From the NCBI GenBank assembly GCA_903826405.1, contig CAIKEH010000008.1:62001-126000 (forward strand): a DNA stretch of 64,000 nt, in the 5' to 3' direction. How positions within the stretch are numbered: the stretch's first letter is position 1; each line of letters begins with the position of its first letter. This DNA comes from an uncultured bacterium (GTDB lineage: Bacteria > Bacteroidota > Bacteroidia > Chitinophagales > Chitinophagaceae). The notes under the pieces are model-generated. The model did no database searches. It was not told where the DNA came from and worked only from the letters and a program-made list of their open reading frames with translations. Below are positions 56,410 to 64,000 of this stretch, piece by piece. Made by a program: the position numbers and the translations under genes.

Positions 56410-56433
56410 CCATAGATAAAAAATTAATGTAGA

Positions 56434-57792
56434 TCAAACCATCTTGAATCCTTCAAGGAACTTGGTAGTGAAGTTGCCCTTCTTGAAGTCTTCATTTCTC
56501 ATGAGTTGCTGATGAAAGGGGATGGTCGTCTTGACCCCTTCTATGACGTATTCACTCAAAGCACGACTCATCGTGTTGATCGCCTCTTCGCGGGTCCGGG
56601 CAACTGCGATTATCTTGGCGATCATGGAATCATAATATGGTGGGATGACATATCCAGCATATACATGGGAATCCACACGTATTCCATGGCCGCCCGGTTG
56701 ATGTAAAACATTGATCCGACCGGGACTTGGGCGGAAGTCGTTATATGGATCCTCGGCATTGATGCGGCATTCGATGGCATGCATCGTGGGTATATAATTC
56801 AATCCTGATATCGGATCTCCGGCAGCGATCTTGATTTGTTCTTTGATCAGGTCGAAATTGGTCACTTCCTCTGTGACGCAATGCTCCACCTGGATACGGG
56901 TGTTCATCTCCATGAAATAGAAGTTCCGATGTCGGTCCACCAGAAATTCTATGGTGCCTACACTCTCGTAATTGATGGCTGAGGCTGCTTTCACGGCTGC
57001 TTCTCCCATTTTCTCCCTTAATTCGGGGGTCATGAAAGGAGAAGGAGATTCCTCTACAAGTTTCTGGTGCCTGCGCTGAATCGAACAATCCCTTTCACTC
57101 AAATGGCAGACCGTCCCATAACGATCACCTGCGATCTGGATCTCTATATGCCGGGGCTCTTCCACGAATTTCTCCAGGTAGATTCCGTCATTTTTGAAGG
57201 AAGCCGCTGCCTCTGCCTTGGCAGTTGTATAAGCTCGCTCGAGTTCAGATTCTTGCCAAACCACACGCATACCTTTTCCACCACCACCAGCAGTAGCTTT
57301 GATAATCACCGGATAGGCCATTTCCCTTGCCAAAGCCCTCGCCTGCTCCACACTCTCCAATAAACCTCCGCTTCCCGGTATCACTGGTACACCAGCACGG
57401 ATCATGGTCTCCTTCGCGGTAATCTTGTCACCCATGGATCTGATCTGATCCGGTGTCGGGCCTATGAACTTGATGCCATGTTCTCCACATATCTCTGCAA
57501 ATCGGGCATTTTCAGCCAGAAACCCATATCCCGGATGAATGGCGTCCGCATTGGTAATCTCAGCCGCAGCCATGAGATGCGGAATATTCAGGTAAGAATC
57601 CGTACTAGCTGCCTTACCAATGCAAACAGCCTCATCTGCGAATTTAACATGCAGACTGTCCTTGTCGGCGGTCGAATAAACAGCCACGGTCTTTATCCCC
57701 ATCTCACGGCAGGTACGGATCACCCTAAGGGCAATCTCGCCCCGGTTGGCGATAAGTATCTTTTTGAAATTGATCTTGGAATCTTTAGTCAT
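56434..57792 (-). CDS. accC: Acetyl-CoA carboxylase, biotin carboxylase subunit
   Basis: Carboxylates biotin on AccB using ATP and bicarbonate. 452 residues from the chosen ATG; the frame opens four codons earlier at 57804. N-terminal [21 protein letters not shown], the ATP-grasp loop [12 protein letters not shown], and [10 protein letters not shown] with the catalytic Glu/Arg/Lys cluster. Follows accB by about 70 bases; accA and accD are elsewhere. Confidence 0.96.
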   Translation of the reverse strand: MTKDSKINFKKILIANRGEIALRVIRTCREMGIKTVAVYSTADKDSLHVKFADEAVCIGKAASTDSYLNIPHLMAAAEITNADAIHPGYGFLAENARFAEICGEHGIKFIGPTPDQIRSMGDKITAKETMIRAGVPVIPGSGGLLESVEQARALAREMAYPVIIKATAGGGGKGMRVVWQESELERAYTTAKAEAAASFKNDGIYLEKFVEEPRHIEIQIAGDRYGTVCHLSERDCSIQRRHQKLVEESPSPFMTPELREKMGEAAVKAASAINYESVGTIEFLVDRHRNFYFMEMNTRIQVEHCVTEEVTNFDLIKEQIKIAAGDPISGLNYIPTMHAIECRINAEDPYNDFRPSPGRINVLHQPGGHGIRVDSHVYAGYVIPPYYDSMIAKIIAVARTREEAINTMSRALSEYVIEGVKTTIPFHQQLMRNEDFKKGNFTTKFLEGFKMV

Positions 57793-57864
57793 GTGTCTGC
57801 TCACTTTGTTTGAGGGATGGCAGGGTCATACATTGTGTTGCCACTCGGTTCCAGTCGACGAGGA

Positions 57865-58335
57865 TCAGGCAGGTTCCACCAGGAATAAAGGCTGGTCGAA
57901 TTCAACCGGGGAAGCGTCTTCCACAAGAATCTTGACGATCCTGCCGGCCACCTCACTCTCTATCTCATTGAAAAGTTTCATGGCCTCAATGATGCAGACC
58001 ACCTTACCTGGGTTGACATCATCCCCTACCTCAACGAACTGAGGTTTGTCCGGTCCGGATTTACGATAAAATGTCCCTATCATGGGACTATTGATGGTGA
58101 TCAGATTGTCAGTCTTGGCCGCAGGTGCTGTGCTCGACTGTGTCGGAACTGAATCAAGTACTGGCGGGGCTGATGCAATTACCTGATGCGCGTGTACAGG
58201 TGCAGAAGCAACCGTTACTACTTTATCCTCTTTCTGGCGGATGGTGATCCTGAAATCCTTCTCTTCAATGGATAGCTCTCCGATGTTGGACTTGTTGACC
58301 ATTTTGATCAGATCCTGAATTTGCCTGAAATCCAT
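57865..58335 (-). CDS. accB: Biotin carboxyl carrier protein
   Basis: 156 residues. N-terminal helix region (1-40), a Pro/Ala/Ser-rich flexible linker (about 43-75), and the biotinyl domain with P-M-I-G-T-F-Y near 84 and the biotinylated Lys120 in E-A-M-K-L-F-N-E-I. The Phe after Leu replaces the more usual Met. First gene of the accB-accC pair. Confidence 0.96.
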   Translation of the reverse strand: MDFRQIQDLIKMVNKSNIGELSIEEKDFRITIRQKEDKVVTVASAPVHAHQVIASAPPVLDSVPTQSSTAPAAKTDNLITINSPMIGTFYRKSGPDKPQFVEVGDDVNPGKVVCIIEAMKLFNEIESEVAGRIVKILVEDASPVEFDQPLFLVEPA

Positions 58336-58442
58336 GAACGGGTATTTTGGGTTTACAAAAGGACCTCCGAGAGGTTAAAAGAGGGCTAAGATAGGGAAAC
58401 TTTCACCACAAATAATTTTCCTTTTCGGCCTATTTTACAATG

Positions 58443-58479
58443 AAAAAGGGCAAAAATCAACGTTTTTTGCCCTTTTTTT
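58443..58479. terminator. Bidirectional terminator after efp
   Basis: GGGCAAAAA/TTTTTGCCC with a short loop (58448-58472), A-run on the left and T-run on the right; in minus orientation it ends efp 19 bases after the stop. Confidence 0.88.
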
Positions 58480-58497
58480 GCCGAAATTAATCACTTT

Positions 58498-59064
58498 TCA
58501 CTCTTTCACTCTCTCGATATAATCCCCTGTTTTTGTGTTTACCCTGATCAATTCACCTTCATTTACAAAAAGAGGCACCATGACAGTGGCCCCGGTCTCT
58601 ATCTTTGATGGCTTTAGTGTCCGAGTGGCGGTATCACCCCTGAGACCAGGTTCAGTATAAATCACTTTTGAAACGATCTTGTCGGGCAATTCAACACTCA
58701 TGGGCTGTTCGGTTTCCGTATTAACAAGCACAGAAACCTCTTGATCTTCCTTGAGGAATTGTGGAGCGTCAATGATGCTCTCTTGCAATGCGATCTGCTC
58801 AAAAGTCTCATTGTCCATGAAGTTGTATCCTGTATCGTCTTTGTAGAGATACTGAAAATTCTTCCTTTCCACGCGGACTGGGAAGATAGAATCTCCTGAA
58901 TTCCAAGTCTTTTCAATGGATCTGTTGTTGTCCACCCCCTTCAGCTTCGCCCATACCTTGGCGGCCGCCCTTGCTGTTTTGTTCTCACCGAACTCCACTA
59001 CTGTATAAAGGCTGCCGTCCAATTTCAGGATCATGCCCCTGCTGATATCCGATGTATTTGCCAT
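58498..59064 (-). CDS. efp: Elongation factor P with Arg32 at the loop tip
   Basis: Relieves ribosome stalling at polyproline. 188 residues in three beta-barrel domains; C-terminal Y-T-E-P-G-L-R-G-D-T-A and G-E-L-I-R-V-N-T. The domain I loop that normally reads P-G-K34-G (E. coli) here reads K-T-A-R32-A-A-A-K, so the position of the modified Lys is an Arg and the flanking P-G and G are absent. The spacing to the K-L-K segment (eight residues) matches R32 of the Shewanella/Pseudomonas type, where EarP rhamnosylates it. No modification enzyme gene is in the window. Own promoter and terminator. Confidence 0.95.
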   Translation of the reverse strand: MANTSDISRGMILKLDGSLYTVVEFGENKTARAAAKVWAKLKGVDNNRSIEKTWNSGDSIFPVRVERKNFQYLYKDDTGYNFMDNETFEQIALQESIIDAPQFLKEDQEVSVLVNTETEQPMSVELPDKIVSKVIYTEPGLRGDTATRTLKPSKIETGATVMVPLFVNEGELIRVNTKTGDYIERVKE

Positions 59065-59111
59065 GTGCCCAGTTTTTAATTATTTTTTCCAGAACCAACT
59101 GCTCAGGGCCG

Positions 59112-59142
59112 CAAAACTAGTGGAAAATAGAAGACCGGCAAA
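59112..59142 (-). promoter_or_regulatory. Promoter of efp
   Basis: On the minus strand TTTG (59139-59142), 19-base spacer, TAGTTTTG (59112-59119); both boxes exact. Leader about 44 bases. Confidence 0.8.
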
Positions 59143-59203
59143 GTTCGGTCCAGCTTGATGGATGATCTGGATCATCGTGGCCACATCTCTCATTTCTGTT
59201 CAC

Positions 59204-59211
59204 TATTTTTG
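59204..59211 (+). promoter_or_regulatory. Putative -7 element abutting a start codon
   Basis: TATTTTTG with the ATG of the thioredoxin-like gene starting five bases after it, the same octamer and spacing as at 40648. No clear -33 box. Confidence 0.5.
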
Positions 59212-59216
59212 CATTC

Positions 59217-59720
59217 ATGAAAAAGACGATCATTTTATTGGCCCTCCTGCTGCCTTTCTTAAAGGGCAACGCCCAAAAGGACAGTACGGCACCATACCTT
59301 AAAAATCCCACCCTGCCTGCCTTCAAGATACTTTTACCCGATAGTGCTCACTGGTTCACGCAGGCCAACCTCAAGAAGGGAAAGGCCGTTATGATCATGG
59401 TTTTCAACCCGGACTGCAGTCATTGTCAGAATCAAGCCGAGGTCATCGCACAAAATCATAAGGAACTTCTTAGCGAAATAGAGATAGTCATGTGCAGCTA
59501 TCAGGATCTTCAGAAAATGCGCGGATTCATTGACAAGTACAAACTGGGGCAATTTTCCAATATCCATGTCGGTCGTGATGTCAATTATTTCTTTACTCCA
59601 TTCTACAACATGCACCTTTTCCCCTTCCTGGCGATATACGATAAAAAAGGCAAGCTTTATAAGGTATTCGAAGGTGGCATAGAAGCGGATAAAATTAAAG
59701 AAACCTTTCAGGGCCTCTGA
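59217..59720 (+). CDS. Exported thioredoxin-like protein (TlpA/peroxiredoxin-type fold)
   Basis: 167 residues. Signal peptide (K-K-T-I-I-L-L-A-L-L-L-P...G-N-A-Q, cleaved near 20). The thioredoxin fold carries C67-S-H-C70 preceded by F-N-P-D, and a cis-Pro candidate in L-F-P-F-L near 138. Cys-x-x-Cys with this context suggests a periplasmic disulphide reductase or a sensor. No partner gene (CcdA, DsbD) is adjacent. Converts to mdh after 135 bases. Confidence 0.85.
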   Translation: MKKTIILLALLLPFLKGNAQKDSTAPYLKNPTLPAFKILLPDSAHWFTQANLKKGKAVMIMVFNPDCSHCQNQAEVIAQNHKELLSEIEIVMCSYQDLQKMRGFIDKYKLGQFSNIHVGRDVNYFFTPFYNMHLFPFLAIYDKKGKLYKVFEGGIEADKIKETFQGL

Positions 59721-59855
59721 CGCCAAGTCACTCCCTTAATATTTTGTGACCTCCCCATCGTCGATTACCTTTGCCACGCTTCGGGAAAAAATGCCATGGG
59801 CAAGCTTTCTGAGCCATGAAAAAGCCTTATTCCAACTAAAATAAATCGATTTCAA

Positions 59856-60785
59856 ATGAAAGTTACTGTAGTAGGTGCCGGCGCCGTTGGTGCAACCTGT
59901 GCCGATAATATCGCCCGAAGGGAGATCTGTCATGAACTGGTTCTTCTGGATATCAAGGAAGGCCTTGCAGAAGGGAAGGCGCAGGACATGATGCAAACAG
60001 CAGCCCTTTTAGGATTTGATACCAGGATCATCGGCAGCACGAATGATTATGCCAAGACCGCCGGCAGCGATGTTGTCGTCATCACATCCGGAATTCCCAG
60101 AAAACCCGGCATGACCAGAGAAGAACTCATAGGCACCAATGCAGGGATCGTAAAAGGTGTTTGCGAGAACATATTGAAACATTCTCCTAACGCCATCCTC
60201 ATCGTCATCAGTAACCCCATGGACACGATGACATATCTGGCCCTACAGTCCACAGGACTACCTATAAACAGGATCATAGGAATGGGTGGTACACTTGACA
60301 GCAGTCGCTTCAAATATCAGTTGAGTCAGCACCTCGGATGCAGTCCGGCAGACCTGAATGCAGTTGTTGTGGGAGGACATGGTGATACTACGATGATACC
60401 CCTTATCCGTCATGCTACCTGGAACAGCGCTCCTGTGACCGCATTTTTAAATGACGAACAGCAAAAGCAAGTCGTAGCAGATACCATGGTAGGAGGCGCC
60501 ACGCTGACTAAACTCATAGGAACCTCTGCATGGTATGCACCCGGTGCTGCGGGAGCTGCTCTCGTGGAAAGTATACTCAGGGATGAGAAGAAACTCCACA
60601 CCTGCTGCGTAAGGCTGGATGGGGAATACGGACAGAAGGACATATGCCTGGGAGTTCCTGTGGTCATTGGGAAGAACGGCTGGGAGAAGATCCTCGATTT
60701 CGGACTGAATGCAAATGAACAGGACATGTTCAACAAAAGTGCCGACGCCGTCCGCAGCATGAATGATGTGCTAAAAACGCTGTGA
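59856..60785 (+). CDS. mdh: Malate dehydrogenase (LDH-like)
   Basis: NAD-dependent interconversion of malate and oxaloacetate. 309 residues: N-terminal V-V-G-A-G-A-V-G-A-T dinucleotide motif, substrate-specific R in P-R-K-P-G-M-T-R near residue 84-90, D150-type Asp in N-P-M-D-T and R-F-K, and the catalytic His in V-V-G-G-H-G-D-T. This is the tetrameric LDH-like MDH common in Bacteroidota and Chlorobi. Single gene with a strong terminator. Confidence 0.95.
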   Translation: MKVTVVGAGAVGATCADNIARREICHELVLLDIKEGLAEGKAQDMMQTAALLGFDTRIIGSTNDYAKTAGSDVVVITSGIPRKPGMTREELIGTNAGIVKGVCENILKHSPNAILIVISNPMDTMTYLALQSTGLPINRIIGMGGTLDSSRFKYQLSQHLGCSPADLNAVVVGGHGDTTMIPLIRHATWNSAPVTAFLNDEQQKQVVADTMVGGATLTKLIGTSAWYAPGAAGAALVESILRDEKKLHTCCVRLDGEYGQKDICLGVPVVIGKNGWEKILDFGLNANEQDMFNKSADAVRSMNDVLKTL

Positions 60786-60805
60786 ATTTCCTGACATTTC
60801 CATAC

Positions 60806-60837
60806 AATGCCGCAGTACCCCCTGCGGCATTTTTTTT
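60806..60837 (+). terminator. Rho-independent terminator of mdh
   Basis: AATGCCGCAG, loop TACCCC, CTGCGGCATT with a run of eight T overlapping the stem end; 20 bases after the mdh stop. Confidence 0.93.
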
Positions 60838-60844
60838 AGGGCGC

Positions 60845-61852
60845 TCATTCCCATGGCCCAGAGTTGAACCAGGTATTCGCGAATTTTGCAATTTGTTGAA
60901 TATCCTGATTCCTCATACATCGGAAATGTCCTCTCGGGCATTTTGCACTGCCGTAATTGGAACAGGGTTGGCATTCCAATCCTTCGACCTGAAAATTGCG
61001 GTGCTTATCCGCATGACCATACCCATACCATGGTTCTACCTGCAAAGCTGGTGTCGTCCCTCCCCAAATGGCCAGTACAGGTTTCTGAAATGCACAAGCC
61101 ATATATTGAAGACCTGTGTCATGGGAGATGACGAGCCGGGCGTCCCGGACCACCACTGCTGATTGCTGCAATGTATAAGCTCCGCAGGCATTCCATACTT
61201 TTTCAGGAAACCCCGCCGCCAATTCCTCTCCGATACGTTGATCCTCTTGACCTCCCACCAGTACCACTGGATTGTCTATTAGGTTACAAAGTTCCCTGAG
61301 CTTTTCAAGAGGCAGTTTCTTGGTTTCATAGGAAGCGCCTATCACCATAGCCACATATCCAGACTGGGTAAACCGGGGAAGGGGATTATCTATGAGGGAA
61401 GTTCCTGCATCCACAAATTGGTCCAATCCCAAACCATCATCCTTTACCCCTAAAGGTTGGACAGCATCCAGGCAACGTTCGGCTATATGCCTGCGGGGCA
61501 TCCTATCAACATGGAATCGGGTGAGCAAGAATTTTTCAACGCTCAACTTCCTATATGAAAGCACGGGTCTGCCCAAAGCGAACCTGATCCTGTAGGATCT
61601 GAAATTTTTATGAAGGTCGATGACCTTGTCGAAGTTCTCCTTCTTCAATTCCCTGATGAGTAGACCAAGATCATCATTCAGGTAATGGAATTTGTCGATA
61701 TAGGGATTGGATTGAGTGACCGATCGCATGGAGTTCTTGCACAGGAAATGCACTTTCGCGTCCGGGACCTGCAACTTCAGACAACGGATCGCCGCTGTGG
61801 TGAGAACGATATCTCCGATGGAGGAGAATCTTATGATGAGGAATTTGGGCAT
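60845..61852 (-). CDS. Family 9 glycosyltransferase (LPS heptosyltransferase-like)
   Basis: 335 residues, GT-B fold. N-terminal F-L-I-I-R-F-S-S-I-G-D-I-V-L-T-T and G9 signature V-I-S-H-D-T-G-L-Q-Y-M-A-C-A preceded by V-L-V-G-G. Near the C-terminus there is a cysteine-rich stretch, C-Q-P-C, seven residues, C-P, six residues, C, seen in many GT9 proteins. It probably adds heptose or a related sugar to the LPS core (ADP-heptose from HldD). Ends beside the mdh terminator; transcribed divergent from nothing nearby. Confidence 0.88.
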   Translation of the reverse strand: MPKFLIIRFSSIGDIVLTTAAIRCLKLQVPDAKVHFLCKNSMRSVTQSNPYIDKFHYLNDDLGLLIRELKKENFDKVIDLHKNFRSYRIRFALGRPVLSYRKLSVEKFLLTRFHVDRMPRRHIAERCLDAVQPLGVKDDGLGLDQFVDAGTSLIDNPLPRFTQSGYVAMVIGASYETKKLPLEKLRELCNLIDNPVVLVGGQEDQRIGEELAAGFPEKVWNACGAYTLQQSAVVVRDARLVISHDTGLQYMACAFQKPVLAIWGGTTPALQVEPWYGYGHADKHRNFQVEGLECQPCSNYGSAKCPRGHFRCMRNQDIQQIAKFANTWFNSGPWE

Positions 61853-61865
61853 CGTTCTCCGACAC

Positions 61866-63104
61866 TCAAATGGTTTCGAAATAATCGAGGTCTTTGTTGA
61901 AAGTCTCTTCGGTGAACCACAACGCCGTTAATGAGATGGAAATGACGATGATACCCGTGACCATTCCACTTTGGGTCATGCTCCAATGCCACGCATCTTG
62001 AAAAAGATCCTTGAAAAGCAAATTCATCAAAGGTAGTGCTCCACGGACCATGTTGGGGATCGTCGTGGCGGCGGTGGCCCGCAGGTTTGTCCCGAAATGT
62101 TCCGCTCCCATGGTAACAAAGATGGCCCAGAATCCGGTGCTGAAACCAAGCACGGTACAGATCAGGTACATCGATTCATCACTGTTGTTAAGGGGACTGA
62201 AAAATAGGATGCCGGAGATCAAAGTCATAATATAGAACAGGAACATGGCCTTTTTCCGGCTTTTGAAATACTGGCTTACGAAACCAATAAGTATGTCCCC
62301 CGTGGCGATACCCGCGTATGCGAACATGATGGATCTTCCGGAATCAATTTGAGAGTCCGGATATAAGCTTTGGGCGAAACGATTGCTCAGGTTCACGAGA
62401 ATGCCTATGACGTACCAAGTGGGAAGTCCGATCAGAATCGCCAACATGTATTTTCTGAATCTGTGTTTGTCGTTGAAGAAACTCAGGAATCTTCCCCGTT
62501 CGACACCTGCTTCACGAGCCGTATGGAACATCCCGCTTTCAGCCACTGTTATACGAAGGATCAGCAGGATTATGCCGAGACCTCCCCCGATCATGTAACA
62601 GATGCGCCAGTCGCCGAATGTTTTAAATATAAAATATGCGAAGACGGCACCAAAAAGGCCGAAACCCGCCACCAGGGAGGTACCAATACCCCTCTTCTCT
62701 TTGTGAAGAAGTTCACTGACCAAGGTGATACCAGCGCCTAGTTCACCTGCCAGGCCGATACCTGCAAAAAAACGCGCCATGGCATATTGATTTGCATCCT
62801 GCACATAGGCGTTCGCGAAGTTGGCGATCGAATACAGGATTATAGAACCAAAAAGCACACTCAACCTGCCTTTTTTGTCGCCCATGACACCCCAAATGAT
62901 ACCCCCGATCAACAACCCGAACATCTGCCAGTTGATGATCCGGGTGCTGGCATTCAGCATTTCGGCATCTGTCACTCCGATACCTTTAAGGCTGGGCACA
63001 CGAACGATCGTGAACAGGAGCAGATCGTAAATATCCACGAAATAACCCAATGCCGCCACGAACACGGCGATCTGGAGAACGGATTGATTTTTTGTTTTGG
63101 CCAT
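61866..63104 (-). CDS. MFS transporter (metabolite:H+ symporter type)
   Basis: 412 residues with 12 hydrophobic helices. The MFS loop motif between TM2 and TM3 reads G-V-M-G-D-K-K-G-R, and TM4 has F-A-G-I-G-L-A-G-E-L-G-A-G. A second copy of the loop appears near residue 270 (S-Q-Y-F-K-S-R-K-K). Closest to the MHS/SHS sugar or organic-acid symporter subfamilies, but the substrate is not predictable. Ends 13 bases before GT9. Confidence 0.85.
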   Translation of the reverse strand: MAKTKNQSVLQIAVFVAALGYFVDIYDLLLFTIVRVPSLKGIGVTDAEMLNASTRIINWQMFGLLIGGIIWGVMGDKKGRLSVLFGSIILYSIANFANAYVQDANQYAMARFFAGIGLAGELGAGITLVSELLHKEKRGIGTSLVAGFGLFGAVFAYFIFKTFGDWRICYMIGGGLGIILLILRITVAESGMFHTAREAGVERGRFLSFFNDKHRFRKYMLAILIGLPTWYVIGILVNLSNRFAQSLYPDSQIDSGRSIMFAYAGIATGDILIGFVSQYFKSRKKAMFLFYIMTLISGILFFSPLNNSDESMYLICTVLGFSTGFWAIFVTMGAEHFGTNLRATAATTIPNMVRGALPLMNLLFKDLFQDAWHWSMTQSGMVTGIIVISISLTALWFTEETFNKDLDYFETI

Positions 63105-63126
63105 GATAAATGGTATGGTCTACTGT

Positions 63127-63804
63127 TTAGATGGATTTATGCTTCTTACCTCCGAAAAAAAGACGGAAGATGACGGGTGCTGTGGTCACCAGAATGATGC
63201 CCAGCACGATCACTTCAAGATGTTTCTTCAGGTCGAATCCATAATGGTTGAGGAAGAAGTTGTACAGGAAGTGTCCAGCAAAAAGCATGGAGACGGCCCA
63301 TGCCACACAGCCGATCACATTGAATAAGGAGAATTTATGCCTTTCCATGCCTACGATCCCGGCAATGATGGGGGCGAAGGTCCGGATAATGGGCAGGAAT
63401 CGGGCAAAAACGATGGCACTGCCACCATGCTTGTCATAAAAATCCTTTGCAGCATAGAGATGCCTTTTCTTGAAGAAAAAAGTATCATCCCGCTTGAACA
63501 AATAAGGGCCACTTCTGGATCCGAACCAATATCCTACCATATTTCCGATGATGCCTGCCATGATGACCAGTACGGAGATCAATAACAGGTTCCCGAAATT
63601 ACTATGGAGATCGAACACTTCACGTGCCAGTTCATTGCTATATATACCTGCCACGAACAACAGTGAATCTCCGGGGAGGAAGAAACCCGCGAACAAGCCT
63701 GTCTCGGCAAAAACGATGAAAAGGAAAAGCCATAACCCCCCATTCCTAATATAGAATTCAGGGTTCAGCAGATCCCTCCATACAAACTCCAACAATGGAT
63801 TCAT
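63127..63804 (-). CDS. DedA/VTT-family membrane protein
   Basis: 225 residues with about five hydrophobic segments. The VTT (SNARE-associated) domain is recognised by F-A-E-T-G-L-F-A-G-F-F-L-P-G-D-S near residue 33, G-N-M-V-G-Y-W-F-G, and F-A-R-F-L-P-I-I-R-T-F-A-P-I-I-A-G with the conserved Arg/Pro. DedA proteins act as lipid scramblases/flippases of undecaprenyl phosphate or phospholipid recycling and affect envelope integrity. Upstream of the MFS gene by 22 bases, possibly one transcript. Confidence 0.92.
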   Translation of the reverse strand: MNPLLEFVWRDLLNPEFYIRNGGLWLFLFIVFAETGLFAGFFLPGDSLLFVAGIYSNELAREVFDLHSNFGNLLLISVLVIMAGIIGNMVGYWFGSRSGPYLFKRDDTFFFKKRHLYAAKDFYDKHGGSAIVFARFLPIIRTFAPIIAGIVGMERHKFSLFNVIGCVAWAVSMLFAGHFLYNFFLNHYGFDLKKHLEVIVLGIILVTTAPVIFRLFFGGKKHKSI

Positions 63805-63847
63805 GCTTTAAAAATAGTGTTTATACCCTGTATTCCGAAGTCCGGGA

Positions 63848-64000
63848 TCAAAGGTCATCGATGTTTATGGGACCGCTCAGTTCTCCTTCCCATTTACTCA
63901 CCGCACTGGTCGCGAGAGCATTTCCGATCACGTTGGTCATAGACCGGAACATATCACAGAAATGGTCGATCGGAAGTATGAGGGCAATGCCTTCAGGAGG
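63848..64000 (-). CDS. Dicarboxylate/amino-acid:cation symporter, 3' end only
   Basis: The last 50 codons of a minus-strand gene cut by the window edge. They read P-P-E-G-I-A-L-I-L-P-I-D-H-F-C-D-M-F-R-S-M-T then N-V-I-G-N-A (one residue run, split here), ending S-K-W-E-G-E-L and a short tail. The D-M-x-R-S-x-x-N-V-x-G pattern, with the Asn and Asp of the TM8 substrate/Na+ site, is the DAACS (GltP/GltT/DctA) signature. Sits 43 bases upstream of DedA. Substrate glutamate, aspartate or C4-dicarboxylate. Confidence 0.8.
   Translation of the reverse strand, partial: PPEGIALILPIDHFCDMFRSMTNVIGNALATSAVSKWEGELSGPINIDDL

Overview
The window reads as a chromosomal, almost entirely housekeeping segment from a member of the Bacteroidota, most likely Chitinophagales/Chitinophagaceae (the lower-rank placement is an inference). 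Direct signs are the recurring promoter type (TTTG about 19-21 bases before a TAnnTTTG -7 element), few strong Shine-Dalgarno sequences, the 89-residue zinc-free S14, the eukaryotic-like NADP isocitrate dehydrogenase, type III glutamine synthetase, a phosphosulfolactate synthase-like protein and numerous small Sec-exported proteins of unknown function. No insertion sequences, prophage, CRISPR array, origin or toxin-antitoxin locus were seen.

Layout. Bases 2-9100 hold a 5'-truncated Nramp-UspA fusion transporter, icd, a tRNA-Val(GAC), a small outer-membrane barrel, proline dehydrogenase, a dipeptide epimerase, a thioesterase, a PlsC-like acyltransferase and a HAD phosphatase. Bases 9150-17000 hold rpsA, an exported hypothetical, a DinB-like protein, a Tat-exported PLP enzyme, a BaiN/HI0933 flavoprotein and a phosphoethanolamine transferase. 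Bases 17022-33330 are the str-S10-spc ribosomal block on the minus strand. It is divided by terminators and promoters into rpsL-rpsG, fusA, and rpsJ through secY-map. The usual infA-rpmJ-rpsM-rpsK-rpsD-rpoA-rplQ tail is absent from its usual place.

Bases 33400-41700 carry ilvE, a divergent hypothetical-rdgB pair, an ECF sigma/anti-sigma pair, a thioesterase, aroE-phosphosulfolactate synthase, a TPR protein and two small exported proteins. Bases 41780-51150 carry yidC, pyrG, a dienelactone hydrolase, proC, hldD and purL. Bases 51300-53940 are a more AT-rich pair of surface-polysaccharide-type genes. Bases 54100-64000 carry type III glutamine synthetase, accC-accB, efp, a thioredoxin-like protein, mdh, a family-9 glycosyltransferase, an MFS carrier, a DedA protein and the 3' end of a dicarboxylate/amino-acid symporter.

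Functionally the window links translation (30S and 50S proteins, EF-G, EF-P), membrane protein insertion (SecY, YidC), methionine removal (Map), envelope building (HldD, GT9, GT4, PlsC, PEtn transferase, AccBC) and central nitrogen/carbon metabolism (GlnN, ProC, proline dehydrogenase, Icd, Mdh, IlvE, AroE, PurL, PyrG). The most interesting items are an EF-P with arginine at the loop tip and no PGKG motif, a 348-base non-coding gap with hairpins between rpsJ and rplC, GC-rich hairpins in most wide spacers of the spc cluster, and two near-leaderless genes with an identical -7 octamer. I did not find a clear new multi-gene system.
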